NCBI GenBank assembly: GCA_963678705.1 | Contig: OY783216.1 | Location: 13,020,001-13,084,000, forward strand | Length of the DNA: 64,000 bases | Direction of reading: 5' to 3' | DNA from: Panorpa germanica | Lineage: Eukaryota; Arthropoda; Insecta; Mecoptera; Panorpidae | Shown here: in pieces, positions 23,901-36,189 of the stretch | Layout of the letters: every line of letters starts with the position of its first letter | Numbering within the stretch: position 1 is the first letter of the stretch | The notes under the pieces: generated by a model | Told to the model about the DNA's origin: nothing | Databases searched by the model: none | The model's input: only the letters and a program-made list of their open reading frames with translations | Made by a program: the position numbers and the translations under genes

Positions 23901-26900
23901 CCAAAACTTTAATTAATATAAATACGAAAATTGTTTTAATCACAGCCAAACACACAAAACAAACAACGAGCTAGTAGACACCACAACCAGACAAAATAGA
24001 TTTAAATCTTATTTAATACTTATACGAAAATTTGTTTTATTTCAACAGTAAATATGTAAATTTTTATATTTATCACTAAACCAAAACTTTAATTAATATA
24101 AATACGAAAATTGTTTTAATCACAGTCAAACACACAAAACAAACAACGAGCTAGTAGACACCACAACCAGACAAAATAGATTTAAATCTTATTTAATACT
24201 AATACGAAAATTTGTTGTATTTCAACAGTAAAGATGTGAGTTTTTATTTATCACTAAACCAAAACTTTAATTAATATAAATACGAAAATTGTTTTAATCA
24301 CAGCCAAACACACAAAACAAACAACAAACTAGTAGACACCACAACCAGACAAAATAGATTTAAATCTTATTTAATACTTATACGAAAATTTGTTTTATTT
24401 CAACAGTAAATATGTAAATTTTTATAATTATCACTAAACCAAAACTTTAATTAATATAAATACGAAAATTGTTTTAATCACAGCCAAACACACAAAACAA
24501 ACAACGAGCTAGTAGACACCACAACCAGACAAAATAGATTTAAATCTTATTTAATACTTATACGAAAATTTGTTTTATTTCAACAGTAAATATGTAAATT
24601 TTTATATTTATCACTAAACCAAAACTTTAATTAATATAAATACGAAAATTGTTTTAATCACAGCCAAACACACAAAACAAACAACGAGCTAGTAGACACC
24701 ACAACCAGACAAAATAGATTTAAATCTTATTTAATACTTATACGAAAATTTGTTTTATTTCAACAGTAAATATGTAAATTTTTATATTTATCACTAAACC
24801 AAAACTTTAATTAATATAAATACGAAAATTGTTTTAATCACAGCCAAACACACAAAACAAACAACGAGCTAGTAGACACCACAACCAGACAAAATAGATT
24901 TAAATCTTATTTAATACTTATACGAAAATTTGTTTTATTTCAACAGTAAATATGTAAATTTTTATATTTATCACTAAACCAAAACTTTAATTAAAATAAA
25001 TACGAAAATTGTTTTAATCACAGCCAAACACACAAAACAAACAACGAGCTGGTAGACACCACAACCAGACAAAATAGATTCAAATCTTATTTAATACTAA
25101 TACGAAAATTTGTTGTATTTCAACAGTAAAGATGTGAGTTTTTATTTATCAATAAACCAAAACTTCAATTAATAAAAATACGAAAATTGTTTTAATCACA
25201 GCCAAACACACAAAACAAACAACGAGCTAGTAGACACCACAACCAGACAAAATTGATTCAAATCTTATTTAATACTAATACGAAAATTTGTTGTATTTCA
25301 ACAGTAAAGATGTGAGTTTTTATTTATCAATAAACCAAAACTTCAATTAATAAAAATACGAAAATTGTTTTAATCACAGCCAAACACACAAAACAAACAA
25401 CGAGCTAGTAGACACCACAACCAGACAAAATAGATTTAAATCTTATTTAATACTTATACGAAAATTTGTTTTATTTCAACAGTAAATATGTAAATTTTTA
25501 TATTTATCACTAAACCAAAACTTTAATTAATATAAATACGAAAATTGTTTTAATCACAGCCAAACACACAAAACAAACAACGAGCTAGTAGACACCACAA
25601 CCAGACAAAATAGATTTAAATCTTATTTAATACTTATACGAAAATTTGTTTTATTTCAACAGTAAATATGTAAATTTTTATAATTATCACTAAACCAAAA
25701 CTTTAATTAATATAAATACGAAAATTGTTTTAATCACAGCCAAACACACAAAACAAACAACGAACTGAAAGCCACCACAACCAGACAAAATAGATTCAAA
25801 CCTTATTTAATACTAATACGAAAATTTGTTTTATTTCAACAGTAAATATGTAATTTTTTATAATTATCACTAAACCAAAACTTTAATTATTATAAATACG
25901 AAAATTGTTTTAATCACAGCCAAACACACAAAACAAACAACGAGCTAGTAGACACCACAACCAGACAAAATAGATTTAAATCTTATTTAATACTTATACG
26001 AAAATTTGTTTTATTTCAACAGTAAATATGTAAATTTTTATAATTATCACTAAACCAAAACTTTAATTAATATAAATACGAAAATTGTTTTAATCACAGC
26101 GAAACACACAAAACAAACAACGAACTGGTAGCCACCACAACCAGACAAAATAGATTCAAACCTTATTTAATACTAATACGAAAATTTGTTTTATTTCAAC
26201 AGTAAATATGTAATTTTTTATAATTATCATTAAACCAAAACTTTAATCAATATAAATACGAAAATTGTTTTAATCACAGCCAAACACACAAAACAAACAA
26301 CGAGCTAGTGAACACCACAACCAGACAAAATAGATTCAAATCTTATTTAATACTAATACGAAAATTTGTTTTATTTCAACAGTAAATATGTAAATTTTTA
26401 TATTTATCGCTAAACCAAAACTTTAATTAATATAAATACGAAAATTGTTTTAATCACAGTCAAACACAAAAAACAAGGAACGAGCTAGTGAACACCACAA
26501 CCAGACAAAATAGATTCAAATCTTATTTAATACTAATACGAAAATTTGTTGTATTTCAACAGTAAAGATGTGAGTTTTTATTTATCACTAAACCAAAACT
26601 TTAATTAATATAAATACGAAAAATGTTTTAATCACAGCCAAACACACAAAACAAACAACGAGCTAGTAGACACCACAACCAGACAAAATAGATTTAAATC
26701 TTATTTAATACTAATACGAAAATTTGTTTTATTTCAACAGTAAATATGTAAATTTTTATATTTATCACTAAACCAAAACTTTAATCAATATAAATACGAA
26801 AATTGTTTTAATCACAGCCAAACACACAAAACAAGTAACAAACTGGTAGACACCACAACCAGACAAAATAGATTCAAATCTTCTTTAATACTAATACGAA

Positions 26901-27420
26901 AATTTGTTTTATTTCAACATTAAATATGTGACTTTTTTATATTTATCACTAAACCAAAACTTTAATGAATATAAATACGAAAATTGTTTTAATCACAGAT
27001 AAACACACAAAACAAGCAACGAGCTGGCAGACACCACAGCCAGACAAAATAGATTTAAATCTTACTTAATACTAATACGAAAATTAAAACAACCACATAA
27101 CAATAAACAAAAAACCATCAACTATCAACAAAAAAAAGTCTACAATCTATTTTTTTAATAAAACAGAAGGGGGTAAAATAATTTGAATATAGCCAATGTT
27201 TACACATGACCGAGTATTTTGTTTGTGAGAACTATTAATTAATGAAAAAAATTCTCTTCAAGAATTTGAAACAATTGTATTATTTAATATATATTTTTTC
27301 TTTATGAAAAAATAATTTCATTAAATTGATTATTTTATATTTTTAGTTTATTTATTTTATTTATAATTTTAATTTAATATATTTTTTTTTTCTTCGGTAT
27401 TTCGAAGTTGATACTTAACA
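20968..27420 (-). repeat. BEL 5' LTR (6453 bp), expanded
   Basis: It matches the 3' LTR end to end but is 2.7 times longer. The unique outer parts (20968-21230 and 27086-27420) align simply with 7497-7760 and 9529-9861. The extra length lies in the tandem array. A few additional ~82-bp short units (21400-21600) are also present only here. Confidence 0.9.
21651..27085. repeat. 178-bp minisatellite array, about 29 units, with higher-order blocks
   Basis: Cores 'cagccaaacacac' fall at 21983, 22161, 22339, 22517, 22695, 22873, 23051 and 23229, exactly 178 bp apart, and continue to about 26996. Each unit is itself two related halves, as 'tacgaaaatt' occurs twice. Diagnostic bases sort units into types: G (gctggtag, agattc), A (gctagtag, ttgattc, ttgttgt), B (as A but ttgtttt, cactaaacc) and C (agattt, aaatatgtaaa). 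From 21983 the order runs G-A-B, G-A-B, G-B, G-B, then C blocks, which is a higher-order pattern. Confidence 0.92.
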
Positions 27421-27426
27421 TAGATG

Positions 27427-28103
27427 CTTTTACAAAATTTGTTTGGTGTTTTACTACTAAATCAACAGGCACTGATGAAGTATTACAGAAATTGAAAGTG
27501 ATAGCAGAAGTATTCGGAAACCCAAGAAGGTTAATTTCTGACAGGGGTACAGCTTTTACTTCAACAGATCTCAAAGATTATTGTACTGCAGAAAACATTA
27601 AACATGTGTTAATAACTACAGGAGTACCAAAGGGTAATGGCCAGGTTGAACGAATAAATGGAATTATTGTACCAGATCCTAGTAAGTGGTATTTACATGT
27701 AAGTAAACTACAGTTGATGCTAAACAGTACGTATCAACGAGGTATTAAAATGACACCATTTAAATTGATGATCGGGGTTAAAATAAAAACCAAACAAGAC
27801 ATAAAATTAATAGATTTGATTACAGAAAAAATACAAAATGAGTTTGGAAATATTTTAAAAATTCAGCAAGAAAACAGGACTAGCTACAACAGGAAATGTA
27901 AAGCACCAAGAAAGTATACCCTGAACAGTTTAGTGGCTATACAAAGTACACAATTTGCAACAGAAGCTAAAGTTAAAGCTAAGTTTTTAGGACCATACAA
28001 AATAACGAAAATTAAAGGCAATGATCGTTATGACGTGGAGAAAGCAGGAGAGTGTGAAGGACCAATAAGGACTTCTACATCAGCAGATATGATGAAACTA
28101 TAG
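27427..28103 (+). pseudogene. pol: Gypsy integrase, C-terminal half
   Basis: The frame resumes after the BEL element with AFTKFVW, which continues the VD left at 7496. The second catalytic Asp (LISDRGTAFTS, near 27535) and the Glu (GNGQVERING, near 27640) complete a D-D-35-E core. A C-terminal nucleic-acid-binding tail runs to the stop at 28101-28103 (FLGPYKITKIKGNDRYDVE). This half is itself uninterrupted, which fits BEL insertion as the event that split the gene. Confidence 0.9.
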
Positions 28104-28153
28104 GCAGGATGATTGTAGCAACTGAGGACAGTTACTAGTCAGGATAGGCCGAA

Positions 28154-28767
28154 TGTGGGATATAATTTAGGATTAGATATAATTAGTTTGTAAGAAATAA
28201 TAATTATAAAGAACTCTATAAAATAGGTTAGGAACATTGCTAATATTAAGTTATATTTAAATGTTACTAGCTCTGTTTTGAAACGATTTGTGGACCCCGT
28301 TCACTTGACAAGTCTCTTGCTACGACATGCGTAATGCATGGTTAGCGCGAGAGATGGTTAAAATGGCGATAGTAGGAATATACACACTTTGGTATGGCAG
28401 TCATTGGTAAATTCGGGAAATGTTGTATTAACTAGTTGTTAATAACATTAAGAATTAGAATCCGTTTAACAATTTTACTAGTTGTAATAAATGTTGTTTG
28501 ATAATATTGTTGTGAACTATTTTTATATATGTGAGTTATTTTGGTAATATAATTTCTTTGAGAAATAATTTATTAAACTATTACTAAATTCAGTTATGTG
28601 TTAACTTTATTTTTAATAAGCTAAATTGTAAATGGGAGCTCAACTAAGGATTGAAATATCATTAAAACAGCTAAAACCACAGCTGGAATCTAGCTAACAC
28701 CCTCTAAGGTGTAAGGTAGACCCACAATTGAAAACGTCAACCAGAATAGGTTTATTGTCACCCCACA
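28154..28767 (+). repeat. 3' LTR of the Gypsy element
   Basis: This 614-bp LTR begins TGTGGGATATAATTTAGG and ends TCACCCCACA, and lacks the solo LTR found in the left copy. It is followed by (TA)n. The two LTRs differ by scattered substitutions, so the insertion is not recent. Confidence 0.92.
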
Positions 28768-28885
<118 letters not shown>

Positions 28886-29190
28886 GATACAAAGTAGATA
28901 GAAGTTTGATACTTTGCAAAGTATCTAATAACATGGTTACATTTTTTAACACAAAAATGAACACAAAATTGTCGAACAATACTGTCATTGAATATTGATA
29001 TAAGACGAAGCAAATATAAATGGGTCATTTGTTATGTATCTACCAATGTAGATATAGATATGTGGGATATAGTTTCACGTACATGGTGTTACATCTGCTT
29101 GTGTATCTACAACAAAATGCAGCTTTTTTTTGCAATTGCACAGCGTGCGGCGTTGCTGTTTTTTTTTGTATTTTTCTTAGAATATTGATT

Positions 29191-29651
29191 TTAGTTTTCC
29201 TTAGTTCTTAGTAGATCCTTAGTTTTTCTGGCAGTTGATGGCTTGGCTCGTTTGTTGGCAAGTGGTTCTTCGTCTTTGAAATCGTTGCCGAGTGAAAAAA
29301 GGGCGCGTTTCAAAGATCTCTTAGGATTTTTCCAAAGCGTCATTCCTTGCTTTGTGTCGTCTTTAGGTGTAGCATTTGGTACGACTAGTGGAGCTTGTGT
29401 TGCAACAACAATTTTACGTGGTTTGGGAATATAATATTTGATGGCACTTAATAAATTTTTGTTGTTGTTGAATAACTCAAGAATATGAGTTATAAATAAC
29501 TATGGTGGAATAACTTTTAAATAAAGATCTCGACAGTTTTGGGGAAATATATCGTAGACTTGAGGTAGGTTCTTGCATTCTTCCTTGAGTTTCTCTAAGA
29601 AATCGTAATACTCTGCAACTTCTAGAAGCATCTCCATACTGAACATGCCAT
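29191..29651 (-). pseudogene. Unit B, exon 2 of an unrecognised two-exon gene
   Basis: On the minus strand an acceptor-like TTCTTTGTGTTTTAG ends at 29652, followed by 461 nt: two bases completing the split codon from exon 1, then 153 codons ending in TAA at 29193-29191. The product starts GMFSMEMLLEVAEYYDFLEK, later has ILELFNNNKNLLSAIKYYIP and VATQAPLVVPN, and ends basic with a possible nuclear localisation signal (ANKRAKPS). One in-frame TAG at 29502-29500 interrupts it; unit C has GAG there. Codon positions look coding rather than random. No homology recognised; it does not resemble the transposon proteins here. Confidence 0.6.
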
Positions 29652-30629
29652 CTAAAACACAAAGAAAGACCAAAATTAACTTATGCTCTTTAGTTTAGTT
29701 AAAGTAAAATTAAAATTAAAGCAGAACATTATTAGGAAGCCTGAGAAATTATATGAAATTAAATATATAATAATATACAAAAAAAAAAAACTTATGTTTA
29801 AAATAAAATAATATTAATAAATAAAAACTTATATAACACAATAATATAGCACATTAATAGATAAAATAGCTCCCTTTAATATTCTTATAATTTTCAGTAA
29901 TTTTTTTTATTTTGTGCTTTCTGATGTAGAAAAGGTTGACTGCAACTGAGAAAGCATGACATTATATGTGCAAAATTCACATTTGCAACAACAAACAAAA
30001 CATCAAAATATTTTAAGTTCAACAAAATTTTATAAATATTGTAATTGTATAAATTAATAAGAACGCAAGCATAACAAGTAAAAAGTTATTGTCAAGAAGA
30101 CTAATTAAATGTCCTGTATCTCAACTGACATGAAAAATAAGCACGAGGTCAAGTTCGCTCCATAGCTATGCAAAACGACTAGTGTATTCAATGTCAAAGT
30201 CAATGTCAACAACATTTCTAGAAAAATTGATACGTATATATATTTTGTTTTATATATATATTAATGAAATATAATAATAAAATAATATAATATAAAATAA
30301 TATCTTATTTGTAATTGTATGCAGGAATTGTCTTTATCTTTAAACCAAATTCTGTATAACAACACGAAAACAGAAGATGAATGCTACATTTTTATGAAAA
30401 CAAATCGCCTTTATTTTCAAGGAACTGTATAACTAAAATATATTTTAAATGCAGTAAATAAAAATAAAAATAATATGTCAATTGTCAAAAATTTACCTGA
30501 AACGTTTTTTCAACATGAATTATAAATAAGAGAGCTATGTATATAAACCGTAAATATAATATCACAGATTGGACAACGATAATCATCCCTTATATATATA
30601 GTACAGATTAATAAATTAAATCAAGTTAC

Positions 30630-30720
30630 ATTGGATTGGCTTTGCATTGTCAGTCACAGAACTCGTATACGTCATCAAGCCGCCATTTTGTTGTTGAGGG
30701 TTAACTTCTTGCAGATTCTT
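30630..30720 (-). pseudogene. Unit B, exon 1 of the unrecognised gene
   Basis: On the minus strand a leader reading CTCAACAACAAAATGGCGGC precedes ATG at 30675-30673, and 15 codons plus one base (MTYTSSVTDNAKPIQ, T) end at 30630 before GTAACT. Joined to exon 2 (29651) the split codon is TAT, and the frame is kept. The intron is 978 bp. An upstream ATG in 'AAAATGGCGGC' is out of frame or ends at once. In unit D the same exon starts MASTSS. The leader resembles a housekeeping-gene start (YY1/Pho-like AAATGGCGGC) but this is only a motif resemblance. Confidence 0.55.
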
Positions 30721-32363
30721 TATCATGTTGTTTTAAGTTTAAAATGAAATAATTTGTGTTAACAACGTGCTTTAATAATTGAACAAGGTATTACAAAGTT
30801 TAATTTCACTTTATTTAAATCACTAAACACTGAGAAGAATTTTTATTTATTTGTTATTAAAATGTACTCATCGACCTCTGCTGTCTGAAGACAATAGGTA
30901 ACTGCATATGCAAATATATGTCAAGAAATGATTAATATCAAACAACGACATCTAAAGAGTGTGCTTTACAATTCATTTTACTATTAATATTTATTACAAA
31001 CTGACAATATCAAATAACATTTTTATAAAATAATTTGTAAATTTTTATACAAAATTAGTCTTGATATTATTACAAAAAGATTTATAAAGTAAAATTTCAA
31101 AACTAGTGTTTTATTTGTTTATAAATTAGTAAACACTTTATCAAACTAAATTTAAAAATCAACCCTGAAAGCAGGGGTGGTCTAGCTTGTGCTCTTGCTT
31201 CGAGCGGTAAATTAGCTTTTTTTCTTATTCAATAAATTTAAAAATTGGACTAGGTCGAAAAAGTCCAAGACCCGTGACCCTAAATCATTTTTAGAGAATA
31301 ATTCCATAATCAGTAGTTTACAGACAAGTGAAATTGATAATAAAAAAGCGTGCTATAGTCCAAATCACGGTAGTTCGGCGCTGACTTATACTTAAAAGAG
31401 GTTATAAGAGCGGTATAAATCTGTAATACGATAATGAATTTTAGGTCATTCGTTTCTATATACATTAAAGAAAAATAAGTTAGCTGTGCTATTTAGTTAT
31501 ATTGACAGTTTATACCTTACAACTTGTTTTAAGTATGAGACGTCTGCAATCTCTCGTAATTTGAACTACAAGTTTACAATTTGGCACTCTATGCTGCTTT
31601 CACATCTTTTATACGAGTTGTACATATTTTTCTAAAATTTGTTTACAATGTACTAATATTTTAATTAGTGACAAGTGCTCCAGTGTCATTTTATATACAT
31701 GATTATAAATGAATGCCCAGTAACAGACTGAATAAATTTCATTTGTAGTTTTTTATAAATCTATTTTACAATGTAGGAGTTTAACGAGATGAATGATTTT
31801 ACAAAAATTTTACTTATGCTATTCTTTACAACTCTAACTTTATTTAGCAAATATTGAAGTGTATAATTTTGTTTTAGTGTTAATAGTTTACTACAAAATA
31901 GCGGCGACTGAGCTTATCTAGAAAACCATCTTTCATGTAAAGTATAAGACCTAATTTTCTCAAAGGCTTAAAAACGTATAGCGGAAGTTAGGGGTCTGAC
32001 AATAGGGAATGTCTGTAAATACATTCTTAACCACATATTACACTATTCTCTAAATTTCAACTTTGCTAAAACGACGTAGGGCTTGTGGAATTGGGATCTT
32101 GAAAAAATTCTTTTAAATATTTATGATTGAAAAGAAAAACACGTTTTGCAAAGTAGGACACTAATATTTACAACTACTTTTCAATTTTTTTAAAAACTAC
32201 TATACAATATTATTTACAAACTATTTTATAATATAACTAGAGTTTACCCCCTTCAATAATTAAAATAATAAGCGAGTTTATTATTTTGATTTTAAAATAG
32301 AGTTAAATATGAAATAAAATTCAAATTATTTTATTGGATTCTAATTATACACGTGAAAAAGAC

Positions 32364-32391
32364 GTCGCATCGCGACGGGGGTAAGCTATAG
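32364..32391 (+). other. Helitron-like 3' terminus of unit B (decayed)
   Basis: Hairpin GTCGCATCGCGAC (32364-32376), then GGGGGTAAGCT and ATAG (CTAG with one change) before T. It is equivalent to 582-609. Confidence 0.55.
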
Positions 32392-32531
32392 TTTTATAAT
32401 ATATTTTACAAAATACATTATAATATTGTTTAAAAACAATTATAATACTCTTTATTAAAATAAGTATATTAATAAATTTTAAATTTTTGGTAGCTTCTTC
32501 AGATACGTCATTGAATCTTATTAATCATTAG

Positions 32532-32532
<1 letters not shown>

Positions 32533-32618
<86 letters not shown>
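32533..32618. repeat. (TA)n tract between units B and C, left half
   Basis: About 40 TA dinucleotides directly abut the left edge of the second Gypsy element. Confidence 0.93.
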
Positions 32619-33242
32619 TGTGGAAAACGAAAGTACAATCATAATTCTGATGTGGAAAACGAGAGTACAATCCCAATTCTGATGTGGAAAACGAGAATTA
32701 TTCAACTTCTTATGTGGAAAACAATAACCAATCCGCTAATCTGATGTGGAATCAAGGTACTCTTATTGAATTTAGGGCAAATGTCAATTCAATTAATATT
32801 CAACTATGTAATATCTTAATTTATTTGTCAGGATGATAAAGAATTACATAATTTGTTTAATACATTTATTTAATAATATAATAACGATGATAATAATAAT
32901 GATAATAATACAATAACGTTACAATATACACGTTGCTATTTAGTTTACAAATACTACAATGAATGCACAAACCATCCTAAGTTCAAGTTAATATATACTC
33001 CTACAATAGTTTTCAGCTTGACTTAATAGGTTTATTTTTATTACTTCTAAGAATACGTTTAGTTAATTTCATCCCTAACGTATTCAGTCAGTGGTTTAAA
33101 GTTTTCCACATTTTAATTGCTTTAAACTTCACTTGGTTTCCGTTTAAAATATACCCTCATTAATCACATTCTTTATGACTTTCCTAGACCGGGTGTCATA
33201 GTTATGATTTCTTTGTATGCTCGATTTATTTTCACGTTTCCA
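32619..33242 (-). repeat. 3' LTR of the second Gypsy element (624 bp)
   Basis: It matches 35595-36192. The difference in length is mainly one extra copy of a ~30-bp direct repeat beginning 'tgatgtggaaaacgagagta' near its left end. The pol frame runs into this LTR up to about 33144. Confidence 0.88.
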
Positions 33243-33700
33243 TACGGCTTTCCGACCTTTCTTTGGCCTCCAAAGACGAACCGTCACTGCTGTCATCTTT
33301 TTGCTGTCCGGCTCCTGACTCACAACATCTCCAGTTTTAGAATCACTGTCGTCTGAGAACACGCCCCATGACTTCATGTGATCGGCACTTGAGTGTGTAT
33401 TAGAAAAACCTTCCCCTTAACCGATACGTCTTACCCTATAACGTTTATTTGGGTCAACTCGTGTAACCTGATACGGTCCTAAATATTTATTATGTAATTT
33501 CAATCCAGTACCAAACTGAGTTCTTTTTACGGCTACAATGTCTCCGACTTTGTATGTCCTAGCTGGTTTTCTATTTCTATTGAAATTCTTCCGATTCTCT
33601 TTCTGTGTTTTTAATATTTGTTTCTTGGCGTTAACACGTAACTCTTGGAAGTCGTCCTTACGCATTTCTTAATTAACTTCTTCTAACAGCTGAGAGATAT
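33144..33700 (-). pseudogene. pol: Second Gypsy: integrase C-terminal domain and tail
   Basis: On the minus strand, KENRKNFNRNRKPARTYKVG and DIVAVKRTQFGTGLKLHNKY (33640-33500) followed by LGPYQVTRVDPNKRYRVRR are the integrase C-terminal nucleic-acid-binding region, the same type as 27900-28040. A stop at 33417-33419 separates it from an acidic then basic tail (33377-33144) that overlaps the LTR. No catalytic core precedes it. Confidence 0.75.
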
Positions 33701-33705
33701 GCGTC

Positions 33706-34350
33706 TCATCTTCTGTTTTCATTGTCACACCTGATAACAACTTGAAGTATAACTGATAACAACGGTGTAGTATTTATGCTACGCTTATAAGTTTTTATAA
33801 ATGCTTGCTCTTCGACCTTGCCGTCGTTCAACCAGGTTTTTACATGCTTCTCAACTTCTTCTTGTTCGCAGTAAGCCATACGTCGCGAATTTAAAAAAAC
33901 AGGAACCTCATCGGTTATGTATATTTCTGCTGCTTTAGTAACCCTTGTTACTTTTGGTTCATAAGTTTTAAGTAGTTCCTTAACTTTAGGCCTGGCACCT
34001 GGACTAATGTTATTACCCATGACGATTTCGTCGTCGGCTACACATATTATTTTATTCTGCTCACTTTTCTCGTACTTTTTTCCGTCTACACTTATTGTGG
34101 TTTCTACTTGATCTAGCAGAGTTTTACCAATTACAACACTATATCTAGTTGTACTTGATGGAACTATTAAAAAGTTAGTACAGTACTGTTCATTGTCTAC
34201 TTTTACTTGAGCACTAAATTTACCCAAAACTTTGATTTAAAATCCTCCGATTTCAGTCAATACTATATTGTTTTCGCGCACAACCGCATTGTTACTTAAT
34301 TTAATATAATCGTCAGCTCTAATCAAATTCTGATCACTTCCGGTATCAAT
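33706..34350 (-). pseudogene. pol: Second Gypsy: protease and RT start
   Basis: The minus-strand sequence begins near 34350 with FKCLIDTGSDQNLI, an intact D-T-G active site. It continues through TNFLIVPSSTTRYSVVIGKT to the N-terminus of RT (EVPVFLNSRRMAYCEQEEVE ~33900) and stops in 'TTPLLSVIL' where the RT fingers should continue. The remainder of RT, RNase H and most of integrase are missing. A stop at about 34230 splits the protease. Confidence 0.78.
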
Positions 34351-34357
34351 CAGACAT

Positions 34358-35300
34358 TTAAAACTGATACTGTCTATGCTCATGTCTTTTGTCATATGTT
34401 TTATTTGTGTTCACTAACAAAGCATCACTCGTTTTATTCGCGGTACAATTTCTCGAAATATGTCCCTCTTCGTGACATTTGAAACACTTTATTTTACTTT
34501 CACTTTTAATGTTTTTCTCACTTGGTTCGACTCTTTTATTCTCACTGTCTTGGTAGCTTTTTCGGCACACGTTTGCTTTGTGTCCGAGTTCATTACAATT
34601 AAAACATTTTATCGCGTTTGAGTCTTTTGGTCTGTCCTTACGTACACTAAAATTATTCCTTTCTTGCACTTGCAATAGTGTCGAATCATAACGTTTTACT
34701 TTTAACAACAAATCGGGCACTGTTTTAAAGTCGCACATTGATATCACACTTATCATGTCTTTGTTGTTTAGTCCGGCAATTATATTATTATAACGGCTTT
34801 TTCGCTAATATTATTACTTTTACTAGCGATCGCTTTCACCAAATATACATAATCTTCAATTGCTTCGTTTTTTTCTCGTTGTCTCTTCATTAGTTCCATG
34901 TGTACGTCAGATTCATCGTACTTCACTGGGAAATTCCTGATTAACTCGTATTTGAACGTCGTCCAATCCTTAACTACGTTCAAACTAGCATCAAACCTGT
35001 TTTTCGCGGCGCTCTGCAGCTTGTTGACACCTTAATGAAGCTTCACTTTATCACTCCATCAATAAATGTCTGCTACTTCCTCCAATTTTCGCACCCAAGC
35101 TGTAGCCGTCAATACCGTGGTTGCTGGGTTAAACACAGGTATGCATTCCAGGTTCTGTGTCGGCATAAACCCATGGTGATCATTGACTGTTCACTGTTCC
35201 TGATACTTATCTGCAATAGTTCTGTCGTAAGCCTCGTCAGATCTGCTTGCACTCCCAACCAACTATCTTCACTAGATTATGAGTTTCCTTAGCGTCCAGC
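34358..35300 (-). pseudogene. gag: Second Gypsy gag
   Basis: The minus strand shows capsid-like residues WTTFKYELIRNFPVKYDESD (34970-34900) and DYVYLVKAIASK (34855), then two good CCHC knuckles, CFNCNELGHKANVC (~34600) and CFKCHEEGHISRNC (~34480). The N-terminal part (35300-34984) is detectable only across several frames. Frameshifts near 34780 and 34985 and stops upstream disable it. Confidence 0.78.
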
Positions 35301-35594
35301 TAACAAACTATCATCAACAGTAGTATCGTTCATGTTTACGTTATATGCCATTTTCAATTTTCTCCTCGTAAAAGAGTTTACACACTTTTCTGATACAATT
35401 CACTCGCTAGTCCTATTATAAAGTCCGTCTTATATATTCACGACTATTCCGCTAATGAACTATCACTTGAAAGCACTGTTTGTAGAAAACTATCTTGTAT
35501 TATTCTTCTGTGTATTATTCACTTTTGGATAACTCGTAGATATCTAATCCGCACTTAGTTCAATTCGCTATGAGTTACTAATCCGCACTTCTGA
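35301..35594 (-). other. Second Gypsy leader, no gene seen
   Basis: Untranslated region between the 5' LTR and gag. Contains 'atccgcact' at about 35552 and again at 35581, a small local duplication. No primer-binding site was matched. Confidence 0.5.
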
Positions 35595-36189
35595 TGTGGA
35601 AAACGAGAGTACAATCCCACTTCTGATGTGGAAAACGAGAATTATCCAACTTCTTATGTGGAAAACAATAAAAAATCTGCTAATCTGATGTGGAATCAAG
35701 GTACTCTTATTTAATTTTGGGCAAATGTCAATTCAATTAATATTCAACTATGTAATATCTCAGTTTATTTGTCAGGATGATAAAGAATCACATAATTTGT
35801 TTAATACATTTATTTAATAATATAATAACGATGATAATAATAATGATAATAATACAATAAGGTTACATTATACACGTTGGTATTTACTTTACAAATACTG
35901 AACAATGAATGCACAAACCATCTTAAGTTCTAGTTAATATATACTCAGTCCTACATTAGTTTTCAGCTTGACTTAATAGGTTTATTTTTACTACTTCTAA
36001 GAATACGTTTAGTTAATTTCATCCCTTACGTATTCAGTCAGTGGTTTAAAATTTCACACATTTTAATTGCTTTAACCTTCACTTGGTTTCCGTTTAAAAT
36101 ATACCCTCATTAATCACATTCTTTATGACTTTCCTAGACCGGGTATCATAGTTATGATTTCTTTGTATGCTTTATTTATTTTTACGTTT

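Larger units (their letters stand above)
7497..27420 (-). mobile_element. BEL/Pao LTR retrotransposon (inactive) with tandem-repeat LTRs
   Basis: Inserted in antisense into the Gypsy integrase, with TAGATG at both edges (7491-7496, 27421-27426; 5 bp if one T is assigned to the LTR). On the minus strand the order is 5' LTR (27420-20968), gag, aspartic protease, RT, RNase H, integrase, 3' LTR (9861-7497). LTRs are TG...CA. A G6 tract precedes the 3' LTR. Stops and frameshifts are scattered and pol is split by an I LINE. The order and the protease and RNase H motifs are those of BEL/Pao. Confidence 0.93.
3834..28767 (+). mobile_element. Ty3/Gypsy LTR retrotransposon (inactive), split by a BEL element
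   Basis: LTRs of about 612 bp (once a nested insert is removed from the left one) flank gag and pol on the plus strand. The LTRs start TGTRGGATATAATTTAGG and end CACA. Gag with zinc knuckles, protease, a collapsed RT, and integrase follow in order. The integrase frame breaks at 7491-7496 and resumes at 27421-27426, with TAGATG at both ends of the inserted BEL element. Most of RT and RNase H is missing, gag has an early stop and a frameshift, and the protease active site is altered, so the copy is defective. It inserted into a (TA)n tract. Confidence 0.92.

Noticed and set aside
21651-27085. Regularly spaced repeats as a CRISPR array
   Set aside because: The whole 178-bp unit is repeated, with no unique spacers, in a eukaryotic LTR.
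29243-29434. Plus-strand frame opposite exon 2 of unit B
   Set aside because: It is not kept in unit C, whereas the minus-strand frame with splice signals is shared by both units.
29477-29662. Minus-strand 61-codon frame, also present in unit C (36835-37020)
   Set aside because: It is an alternative frame over the exon 2 start; it crosses the acceptor site and the longer exon 2 frame explains the conservation better.
31170-31215. Possible tRNA-like block ('ggggtggtctagcttg')
   Set aside because: No cloverleaf could be built and no B box follows; it is just a conserved part of the repeat unit.
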